From Rana temporaria (lineage: Eukaryota > Chordata > Amphibia > Anura > Ranidae), in assembly GCF_905171775.1 (NCBI RefSeq), contig NC_053495.1, positions 105,567,409 to 105,631,408 on the forward strand: a DNA stretch of 64,000 bases, given 5' to 3'. Positions 9,926-22,347 of the stretch are shown one piece after another (position 1 is the stretch's first letter; every line of letters begins with the position of its first letter). The notes beneath the pieces are model-generated. The model saw only the letters and a list, made by a program, of their open reading frames with translations. It was not told the origin of the DNA and searched no databases. Both the position numbers and the translations under genes were made by a program.

Positions 9926-10194
9926 TTCAGGTTTATGTTACTGGCAACCTGAACCCATGTTATACCAGCACGAAAAAACAAAGGCTGGATTCTCTCATTC
10001 TTGTTTTATACAGCTTTTTTTGGTTATTGTTTATTTTTATTAGATTATTGAATCATGGTGATACTCTTGATAGATGGTACTCCCTGGTATGTGCTGGGGA
10101 GGGGGGGGGTTTCTGTAACTTTATTTACTTAATATATCACATACATAGGGTAAGCCTAGCAGTAATACAACCAATCAATGGTAATCACGTGTAT

Positions 10195-10830
10195 TACACA
10201 TAATGTGCAAGGCTTTAACGCACCCCACAAATGCAAAAAATATATTATGACAAGAGATGCATTTTGCCTCTAATAACCATCTTATGTTTTTTTCACAGAA
10301 CATATAAACAGGCTTTTTATACACTACACTCTTCTAGGTGTAAAGGGGAAGCAATGTTTTTGCATAACTCTTTCCCCTTTGAGGTTCAGCACATTTTCAG
10401 GGACCCAGACCGCACATTTCTTATACTGAAGGGTATTTTAGCCAGACGTGAACTCACAATGGCAAATGTATACGCTCCAAATGTGGCACAAGCAACATTT
10501 TTGTCAGCCTTTTTTAAAGCACTTCAACGGTACACTTTACCCAATATGTTCATTGGCTGTGATTTTAACCTTGTGGCCCACCCACAGTTAGACAGAAGCA
10601 CCACCTCTATTCTCTAAAGCATTCCCTAAATCGCAAACTAAATTCCTACAGTCATTTCAATTGATAGATTCTTTGTGATCTTAAAACATTGAAGCCAAAG
10701 ACTATACATTTTACTCTCACCACATGATTCTTTTGCCAGACTGGATTATATCCACTGTACTCCCATTAGTTCCACCAAGTCTAGAATACATCTCTACCCC
10801 TGGTCTGACCATAAAATTGTAACTTTATCC
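10195..10830 (+). pseudogene. L1-A ORF2 endonuclease domain
   Basis: Apurinic-type endonuclease that nicks the target for target-primed reverse transcription. Recognisable blocks are HNVQGFNAPHKCKK (N-terminal strand), ANVYAPNVAQATF, GCDFNLVAHPQ (normally GGDFN), RLDYIH and YPWSDHKIV, the last carrying the catalytic Asp-His. The QETHF block with the metal-binding Glu is not readable in frame, and several stops interrupt the sequence. Confidence 0.75.
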
Positions 10831-11372
10831 ACCACTCTTATTGGTCTTTCAGAGACTCCATATACTTGGTGTCTGAATGAATCTCTGCTCTCAGACCCAA
10901 TTATCCATCAATAAATTTCTAATATAGAACGTTGGCAACAAATCTCTATGCCGACTAAAGAGCTTTATAAGTTACACAGAGTACAAATTGGAAACCCAAC
11001 AACCTCTAATAGGCAACTGATAGCTCACTTAGAACTGAATACCCTCTTATCAGCCAAAGTAGAAAAATCCCTCTATTGGTCAAAGCTAAATTTGTCTTAC
11101 ACTGCAACTCTGCATCATCTATGTTTGCCCGTAAACTAAACCGAATATTTCTTGCTCCCCACATTACGTATATAAACTCTGTAACCCTACATGTAACATA
11201 TCATCATTCCATAAGGAAGTCCTTAGACTTTTTGAAAACTTTTATTTGACTCTACTAGTCCATCCCTCGTCCTCCCCTTCTCAAGAATTGCTAACATGGT
11301 TAGCATCCCTTCCTCTTTCCTACACTCTAACATCCTCCCAAGTAGACATTCACAAAGTAATTAAATCTTTAA

Positions 11373-11811
11373 AATGATCAGTTGCTCCAGGCCCAGTCAG
11401 GTTTACTGATAGTTACTACAAACACTATGCTATTTTAACCCCACGATTAACTACCATGTTTAATGGTGTCCTCAATAGCAACCATTCCCAGAAGAAATGA
11501 ACCTCTCAAAGACCATTTACTCCCACAAAACTGTAAACCGATATCAGTCACCCATAATGAACTCAAATTATTTAGTTGAGCCTTGGCTGATAGGCTAGAT
11601 GTTATTATTGAATCTCTAACCTCTTCTGATCAATCAGGATTTATTCCTAATAGGTTCATTACCGATAACATCTGCCTTACCATGAGTGTTCTTCAGGACC
11701 TTAATTTACATGCAAAATAGGCCCTATTACTAAGCCTCAACATAAATAAATGAAAGTGTACTCTGTCCCTATCTATTCTCAGTGCTGCAACATATGGGCT
11801 TTAAAAAACAC
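11373..11811 (+). pseudogene. L1-A ORF2 reverse transcriptase, N-terminal fragment
   Basis: SVAPGPVRFTDSYYKHYAIL corresponds to the APGPDG-SxYYK block of Tx1/L1 RT. DQSGFIPNRFITDN and LLLSLNINK correspond to RT motifs 1-A. Several stops and frame changes are present. The sequence breaks off at 11811, where a TTAA-flanked MITE begins; the next RT block resumes at about 20430. Confidence 0.75.
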
Positions 11812-11815
11812 TTAA

Positions 11816-12260
11816 AAGGGTTTTAAAGGTAAAAGTTTTTTCACCTTAATGCATAGAAAAAACATCTGTGGATTAGCACCCCCCCCCCCCCCGAGCCCCC
11901 ATTTACTTACCTGACTCCTCGAAAGTCCCACGCCGTGAGCGTTCTTGCTTTTCGGCTAGGCTTCTCGGCTCATTCATTGGTTGATTGAAAGCAGCGAAGC
12001 CAATGATGCTGCGCGCCGGGGGGTGAGTCATACAGTGAGCGGCTATAGCCACCTGCTGTATCACAGAAGCGCACCCGCAAGAACTCATCACCATGCGAGC
12101 TCACTCGCATGAAGGTGATGAGTTCTTGCGAGCAGAGCCGAGACAGCCGCCCAGGGACCCTAGAAAACCAGGTTCGGGGCCACACTGTGCAAAACGAGCT
12201 GCACAGTGAAGGTAAGTATAACATGTTTGTTATTTAAAAAAAAAAATCTTTACATACCCT
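11816..12260. mobile_element. TTAA-flanked MITE (piggyBac-like target)
   Basis: It lies inside L1-A RT. TTAA occurs at 11812-11815 and 12261-12264, and the ends AAGGG and CCCTT are complementary. Subterminal AAAGGTAAAAG and CTTTACATACC are imperfectly inverted. A run of about 14 C at 11879-11892 and an internal palindrome near 12090-12125 (CTCATCACC/GGTGATGAG) are visible. There is no coding potential. Confidence 0.65.
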
Positions 12261-12264
12261 TTAA

Positions 12265-12723
12265 GAACCAAGCCTCTTTCTGAGATTTGGTGTTTACAAG
12301 TTAAAAAAAGTTTTTTTTTGCTAGAAAATTACTTATTTGCTAGAACCCCCACTGTATATATACATTGGCACTTTAAAGAAAAAGACCCCTACTTCCACTG
12401 TGATCTTCCCCCTCCAGGGATTTTTTAGGTGATATGTAAGGCTTGTCACTGTGTTTTTATATTATAATCTGTTTTTGTTTATGTTTTATTGATGTTGCAT
12501 TAATACAATTTGTACCTTTTGTATATGTGTATTTACATTTCTGATTCTATCTATCTATCTGTACTGCAATAGTCCAAACCACCCCTTGTTCTTTTTCTTT
12601 GGTTTCTTTGGTTTGGGGACCATAAGTCTAAATCTCTATTCAAATTAATCTGGATGATGGTACTATTTAATTAATTATTATATCTGTTTTCTTAGATAAG
12701 ATACATTTATTCATCGGTTATGG
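12265..12723. other. Unassigned stretch with a fragment of the foldback family
   Basis: Bases 12300-12350 (AGAAAATTACTT, GAACCCCCA) resemble the complement of 14195-14230, so part is an inverted fragment of the neighbouring foldback family. The rest is AT-rich, with a short TATC microsatellite at 12550-12562. No gene is seen. Confidence 0.5.
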
Positions 12724-13551
12724 CTAGCTGCCATAACCCAGGTATCCATCTCTTCAGTTAACGGTCCGGTTTACGGTAATGGTGGTCTCTGTGGCGGATT
12801 CGCTGCAAGATCACCGTTATTGGTGGTGCCGCTCTCCCGCGCCCTCTGACACTTACCGGATTTGTCGTCAAAACATCACTTCTGCCCATAGCTCTTAAAG
12901 GGCATTTTTTTTGTCATTTTTTCAAATGATAATTTTTTTTATTTTTTTTTTTTTATTGTATTTTAGTCCAAATATGAGATCTGAGGTCTTTTTGACCCCA
13001 GATCTCATATTTAAGAGGACCTGGCATGCTTTTTTCTATTACTGGAGATGTTTACATTCCTTGTAATAGGAATAAAAGTGACCCAAATAAAAAAAAAAGT
13101 GTCAAAATAAATAAAATAAAGTCAAATAAATAAGATTTTTTTTTTAAAGTGCCCGTCCCGACAAGCTCGCGTACAGAAGTGAACGCATATGTGAGCAGCG
13201 CCTGCATATAAAAACGCTGTTCAAACCACACATGTGAGGTATCGCAGCAATCGTTAGAGCGAGAGAAATAATTCTAGCCCTAGACCTCCTTTGTAATTCA
13301 AAACATGCAACCTGTAGAATTTTTTAAACGTCGCCAATGGAGATTTTTAAGGGGAAAAGTTTGTTGCCATTCCACGAGCGGACGCAATTTTGAAGCATTA
13401 CATGTTGGGTATCAATTTACTCAGCATAACATTATCTTTCACAATATAAAAAAATTGGGCTAGCTTTACTGTTGTCTTATTTTTTTATTTAAAAAAAAAG
13501 TGTGCTTGTAAGACCACTGGGCAAATACGGTTTGACATAAAGTATTGCAAT

Positions 13552-14134
13552 CTCTGAAGATATCCCCATAGGATGAAACATGTTAGGCTGACCGACACAA
13601 GTACTCTATGAGCCGCAGAGTTTCTAAATTCTTTGATGCCTTTTTTACCTGTCTGTTTGTAAGTACTATACATTAAATTGTATACTGGTTTTACCTACGG
13701 GCTTCACTATTGCCGTTTCCTCTCTGCATTTTATGACCATATATCTGCTGATGAACGCAATATACGCTTTTGGACCTTCATGACATTCGAGATGCTATTT
13801 CATCATTGATGCTGCCTGTGGATAACCGTTCTCACCTGCATATTCTGTTGGAAGTGCGATTGTCACTGACCTGCACGTTATTTGATTACATGCCCATAAC
13901 GATATTTGCTCTGGTAAGCAGATTGTTTGCACGGTGGTGTGGTGTGTTTTTTTCCGTGTCTTCACACTGAATCTTCGGTGGAGATCCTATATCTTCAATT
14001 TCATTGATGAACATATATTTTGTGGACTTTACATTCACACTGTTTATTTGAATATACACTTTATGAACTTCTATACACACATTGTTTATTTGGATTAATT
14101 TTCCACTTTATTTTGAGCGCTGCACTATTGGATT
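13552..14134 (+). mobile_element. Short Penelope-derived (or SINE-like) insertion with 15-bp target duplication
   Basis: A perfect duplication ATAAAGTATTGCAAT occurs at 13537-13551 and 14135-14149. The insert is 583 bp, noncoding, starts with a hammerhead-like motif and ends GAGCGCTGCACTATTGGATT. That ending resembles the end of the Penelope-derived element at 36940-36970. The long duplication implies retroposition. Confidence 0.75.
13554..13587 (+). ncRNA. Hammerhead-ribozyme-like motif at insert start (candidate)
   Basis: CTGAAGA, then T, then ATCC-CCATA-GGAT (stem II), GAAA, C-AT-G (minimal stem III), TT and AGGC are read in order. The 5' strand of stem I is missing because the insertion begins two bases before the core. 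As in the 4759 motif, there is one extra base between A9 and stem II. Confidence 0.45.
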
Positions 14135-14363
14135 ATAAAGTATTGCAATGTCCGCCATTTTATTCTCTAGGGTGTTGGAAAACATTTTTATAATGTTTGG
14201 GGGTTCTACGTAATTTTCTAACAAAAAAACTTGTCCTTAAGTAGTTAAAAATCTCCATAGGTGGGGGGCGTGGCTAGCCAGCGAGCTGAATGGACGGCTG
14301 ATCCCTCAGCTCCCGCGCGGACCGGAGATTTGACCCGCTAACGGCACTGTCCCGAGCACAGAA

Positions 14364-15291
14364 ATGCACCACCAAGACCCCCACACAGTGGGGAACCAAA
14401 CAGGAACCTCCCGCAAGCGAAAGGAGTACCGGGCCCCTCGGAAACTGACCGACTTCTTCTCCTCAGCGCCCGGAGGCCATATCCAAGATGGCGCCCGCGA
14501 CCGCTCCCCGCGCGGCGATCGAGCATATACTGACCTGCCTGATGAGGAGGACTTGTTCACCCAGCCGCACATCCCATCCCCGGATCCCTCCACTGCTCTT
14601 GGGCCTCCGTCCACCTCCAACAGCCCGGCGAAGGCGCGGATGTTGGAGGTGGACGGACCTCGAGGACAGGTCGAGACGTAATAACATCAAGATTCGCGGT
14701 ATACCCGAATCGATCATCCCGGCAGATCTCAATGCCTATGCTAGAGAAATGATTTCCACCTTATTGCCTGACCTTCCTCCTGTGGAAACAATAATAGACC
14801 GCATACACCGCCTGCCAAAACCCCCCCACCTACCGGCAGAAGTCCCCCACGACACGCTAATGAAAATAAATTTTTTCCTCACCAAGGACATGCTCCTATC
14901 CAAAAACAGACGCCTGGACCGCCTACCGCCACCATACTCCAAGCTGCAACTTTATGCGGACATTTCCCAATACACTAGGCAACAACGCCGGCAGCTACAA
15001 ACCATCACCAAGCCGCTCATCAATCATAAAATACCCTACCAATGGGGGTTCCCGACCAAACTACTAGTGACCAAAAATGGAGTGAAACATGCCATACACA
15101 CAGTTGAGGAGGGAATACGCCTGCTTACAAAATGGAAGATCGTCCCAGAAGGGATGCCATCACCCCACGCACCCACTGCAGGAAAACAATCAATGCCCTC
15201 ACTCCGATGGGATCAAATGACCATGTTGCAGGGCTGCCCTGTCTTTACTTTCACTAAGCACTCCGGTCCGGTGCCTGCTCGTTGCAGCTAG
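14364..15291 (+). pseudogene. L1-1 ORF1 RNA-binding protein, internally deleted
   Basis: ORF1 protein binds LINE RNA. The start MHHQDPHTVGNQ matches the intact ORF1 of L1-C at 28436. The N-terminal region up to KARM is in one frame. About 300 bases present in L1-C, encoding the coiled-coil region, are then missing, and the remainder lies in another frame. That remainder is the RRM-like/C-terminal domain: DLEDRSRRNNIKIRGIPES, then IDRIHRLPKPP, YADISQYTRQQRRQL and the IPYQWGFPTKLLVT block. The deletion removes the trimerisation region, so the protein would be nonfunctional. Confidence 0.85.
14483..14499 (+). promoter_or_regulatory. YY1-like site in L1-1
   Basis: CCAAGATGGCGCCCGCG matches the YY1 core (AAGATGGCGGC type) about 221 bases from the element start. 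Equivalent sites occur at 25967, 28555 and 42335. Known mammalian L1s also use YY1 near their start, though that is a different lineage. Confidence 0.5.
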
Positions 15292-15621
15292 TTTACAAAC
15301 TTTTACCCTCCAGCTTCGCTCAGTGGTTCTGCTGGTATACCACTGATCCTTGTCTGTGTTTATTGCTCCTTCCCCTCATTTCCTTACCTGATCCCATTAC
15401 ATATCCGTTCTATTGCAATAACTGTTGTCCTCTTCTTCCCCCCCACCTATCCTGTTCCGGAAGAGCACCTATCTACCACTACACAGCCTCCACTGAAGAA
15501 CCTACCGTCGTACCCTCCAGAACCTCAGGACTTGCGAGCTCCTACCAGGCCCTGATCCAGAGCCACACGAACTGTGAGTACTACCTCTTCCATTTACGCA
15601 CCACACCTTTTTGCTTCCACA

Positions 15622-18600
15622 ATGCCGAAATTCCTGTCACTAAATGTAAAGGGCCTGAACCACCCGGCCAAAAGGGCATCTCTATGGAAAACAGCCCAAG
15701 ACTCCAAATGTGATATCCTCTGTGTACAAGAAACGCATTTTCAACTCACTGCTGAACCCAAATGCACGAACAAGAACTTTCCTACCATACTCAAAGCCTC
15801 GGGACCTGACAAAAAAAATGGCATACTGATAGCCTTCAAGACCACGGTATCTCTAGTCACTCACAATACTCTCACTGATCCCAATGGCAGATTCTTAGCA
15901 CTGGACTGCTCTCTGAATGGTGTCAGACACACCATTGTGTCGGTGTACGCACCAAACAAAGGCCAAATTCACTTCTTGACCAAGCTGATGAAAAAAATAG
16001 ACCGCTTTAAACAAGGCCGCCTGGTCATCTGCGGTGACTTCAACATTGTACCAGACAATTCAATTGATGCCTCTTCCAGACTTAACAGAACAGCATCGCC
16101 TATGGGCGCCTTCATACGCTCACATGACCTGTACGATGTGTGGCGTTGCCACCACACCACCGAAAGAGACTATTCATTTTTCTCTCCCTGCCATAACTCC
16201 TACACTCGAATTGACTACTTTTTGGTTGACAAGTGGACCCTGCCCACTGCCTCAGCATCTGAGATAGGTACCATCACGTGGTCAGACCACGCACCTATTA
16301 CCCTAAATACAAATGACTCTCCATCTGCCTCTGCTACAAGAATTTGGAGGGCTAATTCAGCTCTCATGAACTCTCCGCTTTATTCAGTTTATATCAGGAC
16401 AAGTTTAGAAGAATTTTTTGAATTAAATACTGGTTCTGTTGCCGATAACTCTGTTTTATGGAATGCCCATAAGGCATTCGTACGAGGGATTCTCATCCAG
16501 ATTGGAGCTAGAGAGAGGAGGAGGAGAACACAACGTCTAAACTCCCTGACAGCAGAAATCAAATCACTAGAAAACTTAAACCAAACTCATCCTGACAGGG
16601 ACCTTAAACATAAATTAGGTCTCCTTAGACAGGAGCTGAGGTCCCATCTCTTAGACTCCTATGAGAAAGCCCACACACGTTTCGGGGCTAAACATTACTC
16701 CACGGGCAATAAAGCCGGTAAAGCCATGGCTGCTAGGATCAAAGGGCATTATGCCAAAACCAAAATCGCCCATATATATCACCCTGCCTCCAAACAAAAA
16801 CTAGTAGACCCCTCGGCCATCGCCGAGGCTTTCCGCCACTATTACAATACCCTCTATAACCTGAAAGACGACTCCTCTGTTCCGCAGCCCTCCCCCCAAG
16901 ACATTTCAGCATTTCTAGAGCACATTAACCTTCCCAGATTGTCCAGCGACCAGCTCTTGACATTGAACACCCCGTTTACTCCTCCAGAACTTCTGGAAAC
17001 CATTTCAAAACTACCCTCTAACAAGTCCCCGGGCCCAGATGGACTCACTAGTGAGTACTACAAACTCTTTGGACAAACACTAGCGCCCTTCCTCTTGAAT
17101 GTCTGCAATGACGCTGCCTCGTCCTCCTCTCTCCCTCCTGAAATGCTATCCGCCTTGATTATTACACTACCGAAGCCAGGCAAGGAACCCACCCACGCGC
17201 AGAACTTTCGCCCTATATCATTGCTCAATATAGATACCAAGATTTATGCCAAACTCATAGCCAACCGGCTGATTAACTTGATGCCCCTGCTCATTCACAA
17301 AGACCAGTCGGGCTTCACGAAGGGGAGGCAAACATATGACGCTACCCGCAGGATTCTCAACATCATACATGGTGCTGGATCCACCCGAACGCCTTCTCTG
17401 CTCCTTTCTCTGGATGCAGAGAAGGCGTTCGACAGAGTCCATTGGGACTATATAAAAAACGGGTCTCATTAAATTCGGATTTCAGGGCCACATACTGTCG
17501 GCCATATTGGCGCTATACTCTTCCCCCTCGGCCCAAGTATATACCTCGGAGATGCTTTCACGACCATTCTCCATAACCAATGGCACCCGCCAAGGCTGCC
17601 CTTTGTCCCCGCTCATATTCAACCTGGTCATGGAACCGCTCGCGGAACATGTCAGGTCTCACCCCGGTATAGCGGGCTTCCGATTCGGCATCAAAGACCA
17701 CAAAATCAATTTATTCGCGGACGACGTCATACTAATGATCACAGACCCAATATCCTCCCTGGCTTCGGTACAACTGCTGCTACAGAAATTTAGTGCTGTT
17801 TCGTACTACAAGGTAAATGAACAAAAATCTCATATTGTAGACCTGGGCTTGGACGCAATTACTAGTAACATACTCAGACACACTTATCCTTACTCCTGGG
17901 CAGATGATGGCATAACATACCTGGGTGTAACACTATATAAGTCGCTAAAAGATACCTCAAAGCATAACTACACTACCATTAAGCAAATACTGATCAAAGA
18001 AACTAACAACCTCTCTAAACACGAATTCTCATGGGCAGGCCGCCTTGCGGCATTCAAAATGATGCTACTCCCCAGGCTGTTATACATCTTCCGCACGTTG
18101 CCCGTGCCTCTCTCACGCTCCTATCTCAATTCTCTACAGTCCATTTTAACACAATTTGTATGGCAAGGGAAAAAATCGCGATGTGGCCACTCTAAACTCA
18201 TTAAACACAGATCAGTGGGAGGGATGGGCCACGTAGATATCAGGGACTACTATCTAGCCTCGATCCTCTCCCAAATGAGGGACTGGTTCTCCTCTTCGCC
18301 ATCTACACTATGGGGAGATATAGAAAACACCGCGACACCGGGACCTAACCTAGCCAGATGGCTGTTTAGCATGACCACAAAAAATGCACCATTGACACTC
18401 TATTCTCCCACCGTCCAAGCCTCTGTTAAGGCATGGAAAATCCTTCACAACACCCGATGGACGAACCGTCCGACCAAGCCAATACCGGTCCCACTGGAAA
18501 CATTGGAACTGCTATCACCTGACCTGACCATCCCGACTTGGCTTGCAGACCATGTAAACTCCACATCTGACTTACGCTCCCTTGTGGCTACTACTTCTTT

Positions 18601-19390
18601 TCTACAACTACAACAACAGTTCCTCGCCCCAACCAGGGATTATTTCACATACTATAGAATACAAAAGTGCCTAGCGGCAAACCCTTCTCTAGAAGGCTCG
18701 TTACCGGTTCACATCTGGAACTACTTCCTAAATGACGTTAGTAAACCTAGAGGTACCTCCATATTATACTCCACTTTCCAGGACAAGACCTTATTCCATA
18801 AAACTAAACCCCTGGACGATTGGGAAACTGATGTCCAGACTCTCTTTACTGATGAGCAGTGGCAAACGGCAATTAAGTCCGTTTATAAATACACCTCTTG
18901 TACCTCCCTGTGGGAGCTAACCCAAAAAATACTAATGAGATGGTACATGACACCCCACAGGATAGCCAAATGTTATACACATGCCTCTGACATGTGCTGG
19001 AGAGAATGTGGCCTGCCTGGTACACTCCTACACATCTTTTGGACATGTCCACTCGTACGACCACTTTGGTCGGCAGTTGAGACGACCTTGCGGGACATCT
19101 TTCGTTCCCCCATACTTCTATCTTCACACCTAGCCGTCCTCAATCTAACTATCGAAGACCTACCACCGACCCACCGACTAGTGACCACACACGTTTTCTT
19201 AGCGACGAAACTACTGATTGCTAGGAAATGGAAAACAAAAGATACCCCCACACTCACGGAAGTCATTAACCTAGTACAGACCCACTACACATATGAAACA
19301 GTCCTAGCTCGGGGGAAACCCACTTACTCTAAATTGCTCGCCCTCTGGAAACCTTGGACTACTTGGTACACAAACACATACGCCAAGTAA
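15622..19390 (+). pseudogene. L1-1 ORF2 endonuclease-reverse transcriptase, one frameshift
   Basis: The start MPKFLSLNVKGLNHPAK at 15622 is preferred over upstream codons because L1-C has the same start. Endonuclease blocks are CDILCVQETHF, VSVYAPNKGQ, VICGDFNIVPDN, RIDYFLVDKW and TWSDHAPI, all intact. RT blocks are KSPGPDGLTSEYYK, LPKPGKEP, NFRPISLLN, QSGFTKGRQ, SLDAEKAFDRV, GTRQGCPLSPLIF and the catalytic LFADDVILM. One extra A in an A-run near 17452-17458 shifts the frame. From 17507 the second frame is open for 627 codons to the natural stop at 19390. A single-base change separates this copy from an intact ORF2. Confidence 0.9.
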
Positions 19391-20429
19391 TACACTTTTG
19401 ATCTATGTTACAATCCTTACTGGTGCTCTTCCCCCCCTCCCCCCCGTTCCTCCCCGCTCCCCTTGACATGACCTCACCTAACCCCTATTTCCCCTGCCTC
19501 CCCCTCCCTCTGTATTATGCTCTTGAAGTTACGCATACTGTGTTAACACCATGACCCTCCCTCTTGGAATGGTTTTTTGTTCTTTCCGATGTTACTATAG
19601 TACTATAGTTATACTAAATCAAATCTGATGCACCTTAGCACACTCATAGTACTTGCCTAATGTTCATCATAGATACGCTGTCATTCTTTTCTATGGCATA
19701 TTTTACACTTTGTCATTGTACTGAATATATTGTACTTTGAAAACCACAATAAAAACTTTTTGAATAAAAAATCTCCATAGGCCACGTTTAAAAATTCTAC
19801 AGGTTGCATGTTTTGAATTACAGAGGAGGTCTAGGGCTACAATTATTGCTCTCGCTCTAAAGATATTTCACATGTGTGGTTTTAACACCATTTTCATATG
19901 TGGGCGCTGCTCACGTATGCGTTTGCTTCTGCACGCAAGCTTGTAGGGACAGGGCTCATTCAATTTTTTTTGTTTTTAAAAAATAAATACATGTGGATCA
20001 CTTTTATTCCTATTACTAGGAATGCAAACATCCCTTGTAATAGAAAAAAACATGACAGGTCCTCTTAAATATGAGATCTGGGGTCAAAAAGACCTCAGAT
20101 CTTATATTTAGACTAAAATGCAAAAAAGCTTTTTTTTTATGTCATTTAAAAAAAAATCCTTTTAAGAGCATTAGGCGGAAGTGACATTTTGACGTCGCTT
20201 CCACCCTACAATGATATGGAGACTGGTGGGGGCCATCTTCCCCTCACTTGTCTCCATACCCAGGCAGGGACAGAACCGGATGACCTCTGCCACTGCCGAT
20301 GGCTCTGGTAAGCTGCAGAGGGCATTGGAGAGCGGCGGGGGGGTCCCTCTCTCGCCGCCAATCTTGCTGTGATCTATCTGAAAGAGGGCCGCCTGCTGAA
20401 GTAGAGGATACAGGGGTTATGGTAGCTGA

Positions 20430-21854
20430 GTTTCTAACAGGGGAACAAGCCCTCTACCGCTCTCCACGGATGATAATAAAATTACCAGGTTGAGATTTGG
20501 ATTTCTTCATGCTGGGCGAAGGTACCCGTTAGAGATGCCCCCTCTCCAGATTATTGTTTGACTTGGCACTAGAACCCCTGGCAATAGCTATTAAAAGACA
20601 CCCAGATATAATTGGATACCCTATTGAATCTTCTCAGTTTAAACTCTGCATGCATGCAGACGATGTTATGCTTTTTCTGACTCAGCCACAGAATTCCCTA
20701 CCCAACCTATTCTCTATACTAAATTTGCCTCTATATCTGGACTGTCTGTCAATATCACTAAATCTACAGCTCTCCCAATTAATATACCGGTGTCCAGTGT
20801 GAAGCCCTCAAGGGATCATTTCCATTCCAATGGTATTTTGATAAAATAGCATATCTTGGAATTTATGTCACACCACAGTCATCTTACATTTTTGCTGCAA
20901 ATTATCCTCCATGTGTATCTCGTCTCCAAAACTTACTCAAGATCTGGCGTTCTTATCCAATCTCATTCCTAGCCTAAACTGTTAAATGTTTTTGAAGCTC
21001 TCCCCATCACCATTCCAAAATCCTTTATTGAAAACCTTCAAAGAGAGGTTAATAGGTTTATTTGGCGAGATAATCACCCTAGATTTTCTAGACATATTCT
21101 CTATAAACCACAGTCTGCTGGTGGGCTTGGACTACCGAATCTATGGTTATATTTTCTAGTGTCTCGCTTCTCTCAAAAAGCCTAATGGAATATCCCAAAT
21201 TTGAATGTTCCTTGGGTGAGATTTGAGACCAGCTCTATCCGTCCCTATTATCTCCCAAGTATTCTATGGTCAACCTCCATCTCTAAGCATAGGCTCATCC
21301 CTTTTAACACCATATTTGCCCAATCACTAACCCTTTGGAATCGTTATAAGACCAAACTCAGTCTGGTATCCTCTGCACCTCCAAATTTATCCTTTTCAGG
21401 AGAATCTAAATTTACTCCGGCTTTTAACTCTCCAGAGAGTTTTTCATGGTGTCTGACTAATACTTTTACGCTCACAGAACCAAATACTGCTTCAGGAATT
21501 TTATCACTACCTACAAATTAGACATTTTCATACCTCCCATTATGGCCTTTCTCCAACCTCTCCAATTACATTTTCTGAACAGCTTTGTTGTGACTTTCCC
21601 AGAGGTAAGAGTCTTATCTCATATCTCTATAAATCTGCTATTACTTCCAATTTCACCAGTGTGCTCCCTTATATGAACACATGGGAAGCTGACTGTGCTA
21701 CACAATTTGTTGGATAATTTGCGTAAATGCACCAAATCTCTTGCAATTAGAGAAACAGCCTTTAAAGTATTCACCCAGTGGTATTACACCCCCTCCAAAC
21801 TCCAAGCTTTGTTTGCAGGAACCTCTGGGTGCTGTATTCAAGGCTGTCCACTTA
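20430..21854 (+). pseudogene. L1-A ORF2 reverse transcriptase, central and C-terminal fragment
   Basis: It resumes with ALYRSPRMIIKLPG and the block equivalent to GTRQGCPLSP. LFDLALEPLAIAIKRHPDI follows, then the catalytic MHADDVMLFL (normally YADD/FADD). After frameshifts a thumb/C-terminal part follows (INRFIWRD, SAGGLGLPNLW, WYYTPSKLQALF). It ends at 21854, where a TTA-flanked MITE enters just after GCCIQGC, and continues at 22348. Confidence 0.75.
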
Positions 21855-22347
21855 TGCCGCGTACACATGATCGTTTTTCGGCATGAAAAAAAACAAGGTT
21901 TTTCAGCATCTAGAAAAAACATTGTTTTTTCCAACTTCATCATTAAAACGACATTGCCCACACACAAACGTTTTTAAAAAATGCTCTAGCAAAGCGTGGT
22001 GATGTACAACACGTACAACAGCACTATAAAGGGGAAGTTCCATGCGGATGACGCCACCCTTGGGGTTGCTTTAGCTGATTTCGTGTTAGTAAAAGATGAT
22101 TTGCGCTTTTCTGTCTGTTACAGCGTGATGAATGTGCTCTCCCATCTCATAACTTGCTTCTGAGCATGCGTGGGTTTTTAACGTTGTTTTAGCCCACACA
22201 CGATCATTTTTTACAACCCGAAAAACGACATTGTTTAAAACGTTATTAAAAAAATGCAGCATGTTCAAAAAAAATGTTGTCGTTTTTCAGAACCCGAAAA
22301 ATGATGTGAATTTTTTCATGCCGAAAAACGATCATGTGTAGGTGGCA
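21855..22347. mobile_element. Harbinger-type MITE, 493 bp
   Basis: TTA occurs at 21852-21854 and 22348-22350. The left end TGCCGCGTACACATGATCG is complemented by CGATCATGTGTAGGTGGCA on the right, and inner arms continue (TTTTTCGGCATGAAAAA and its complement). It sits inside L1-A ORF2. No coding potential. Confidence 0.9.

Larger units (their letters stand above)
14262..19765 (+). mobile_element. L1-1: complete Tx1/L1-type LINE inside the foldback element
   Basis: It is flanked by a 15-bp duplication AAAAATCTCCATAGG (14247-14261 and 19766-19780). It starts GTGGGGGGCGTGGC, carries ORF1 (with an internal deletion) and ORF2 (one frameshift), and ends after AATAAAAACTTTTTGAATAAA. At about 5.5 kb it is nearly full length. 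It belongs to the same subfamily as L1-C (28346-34550), with which it shares ORF1 and ORF2 almost residue by residue. Confidence 0.95.
12724..20430. mobile_element. Foldback (long inverted repeat) element split by two insertions
   Basis: The left arm, about 12724-13400, is matched in inverted orientation by about 19781-20430. Shared words include CATGCAACCTGTAGAATT, the complement of AATTCTACAGGTTGCATG, and a run around AATATGAGATCTGAGGTC. The arms are roughly 650 bases and imperfect. The loop is 13400-14261. A Penelope fragment (13552-14134) and a complete LINE (14262-19765) sit inside. The exact ends and target duplication are uncertain. Confidence 0.75.

Noticed and set aside
4618..9926. 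Inverted 10-mer ACACAAAACA/TGTTTTGTGT at the two apparent edges of the Penelope remnant
   Set aside because: It is short and AT-rich, and Penelope-like elements do not need such ends; a chance match is likely.
15282..15713. 143-codon ORF before L1-1 ORF2
   Set aside because: It overlaps ORF2 in another frame and lies in the inter-ORF spacer; L1-C has no equivalent.
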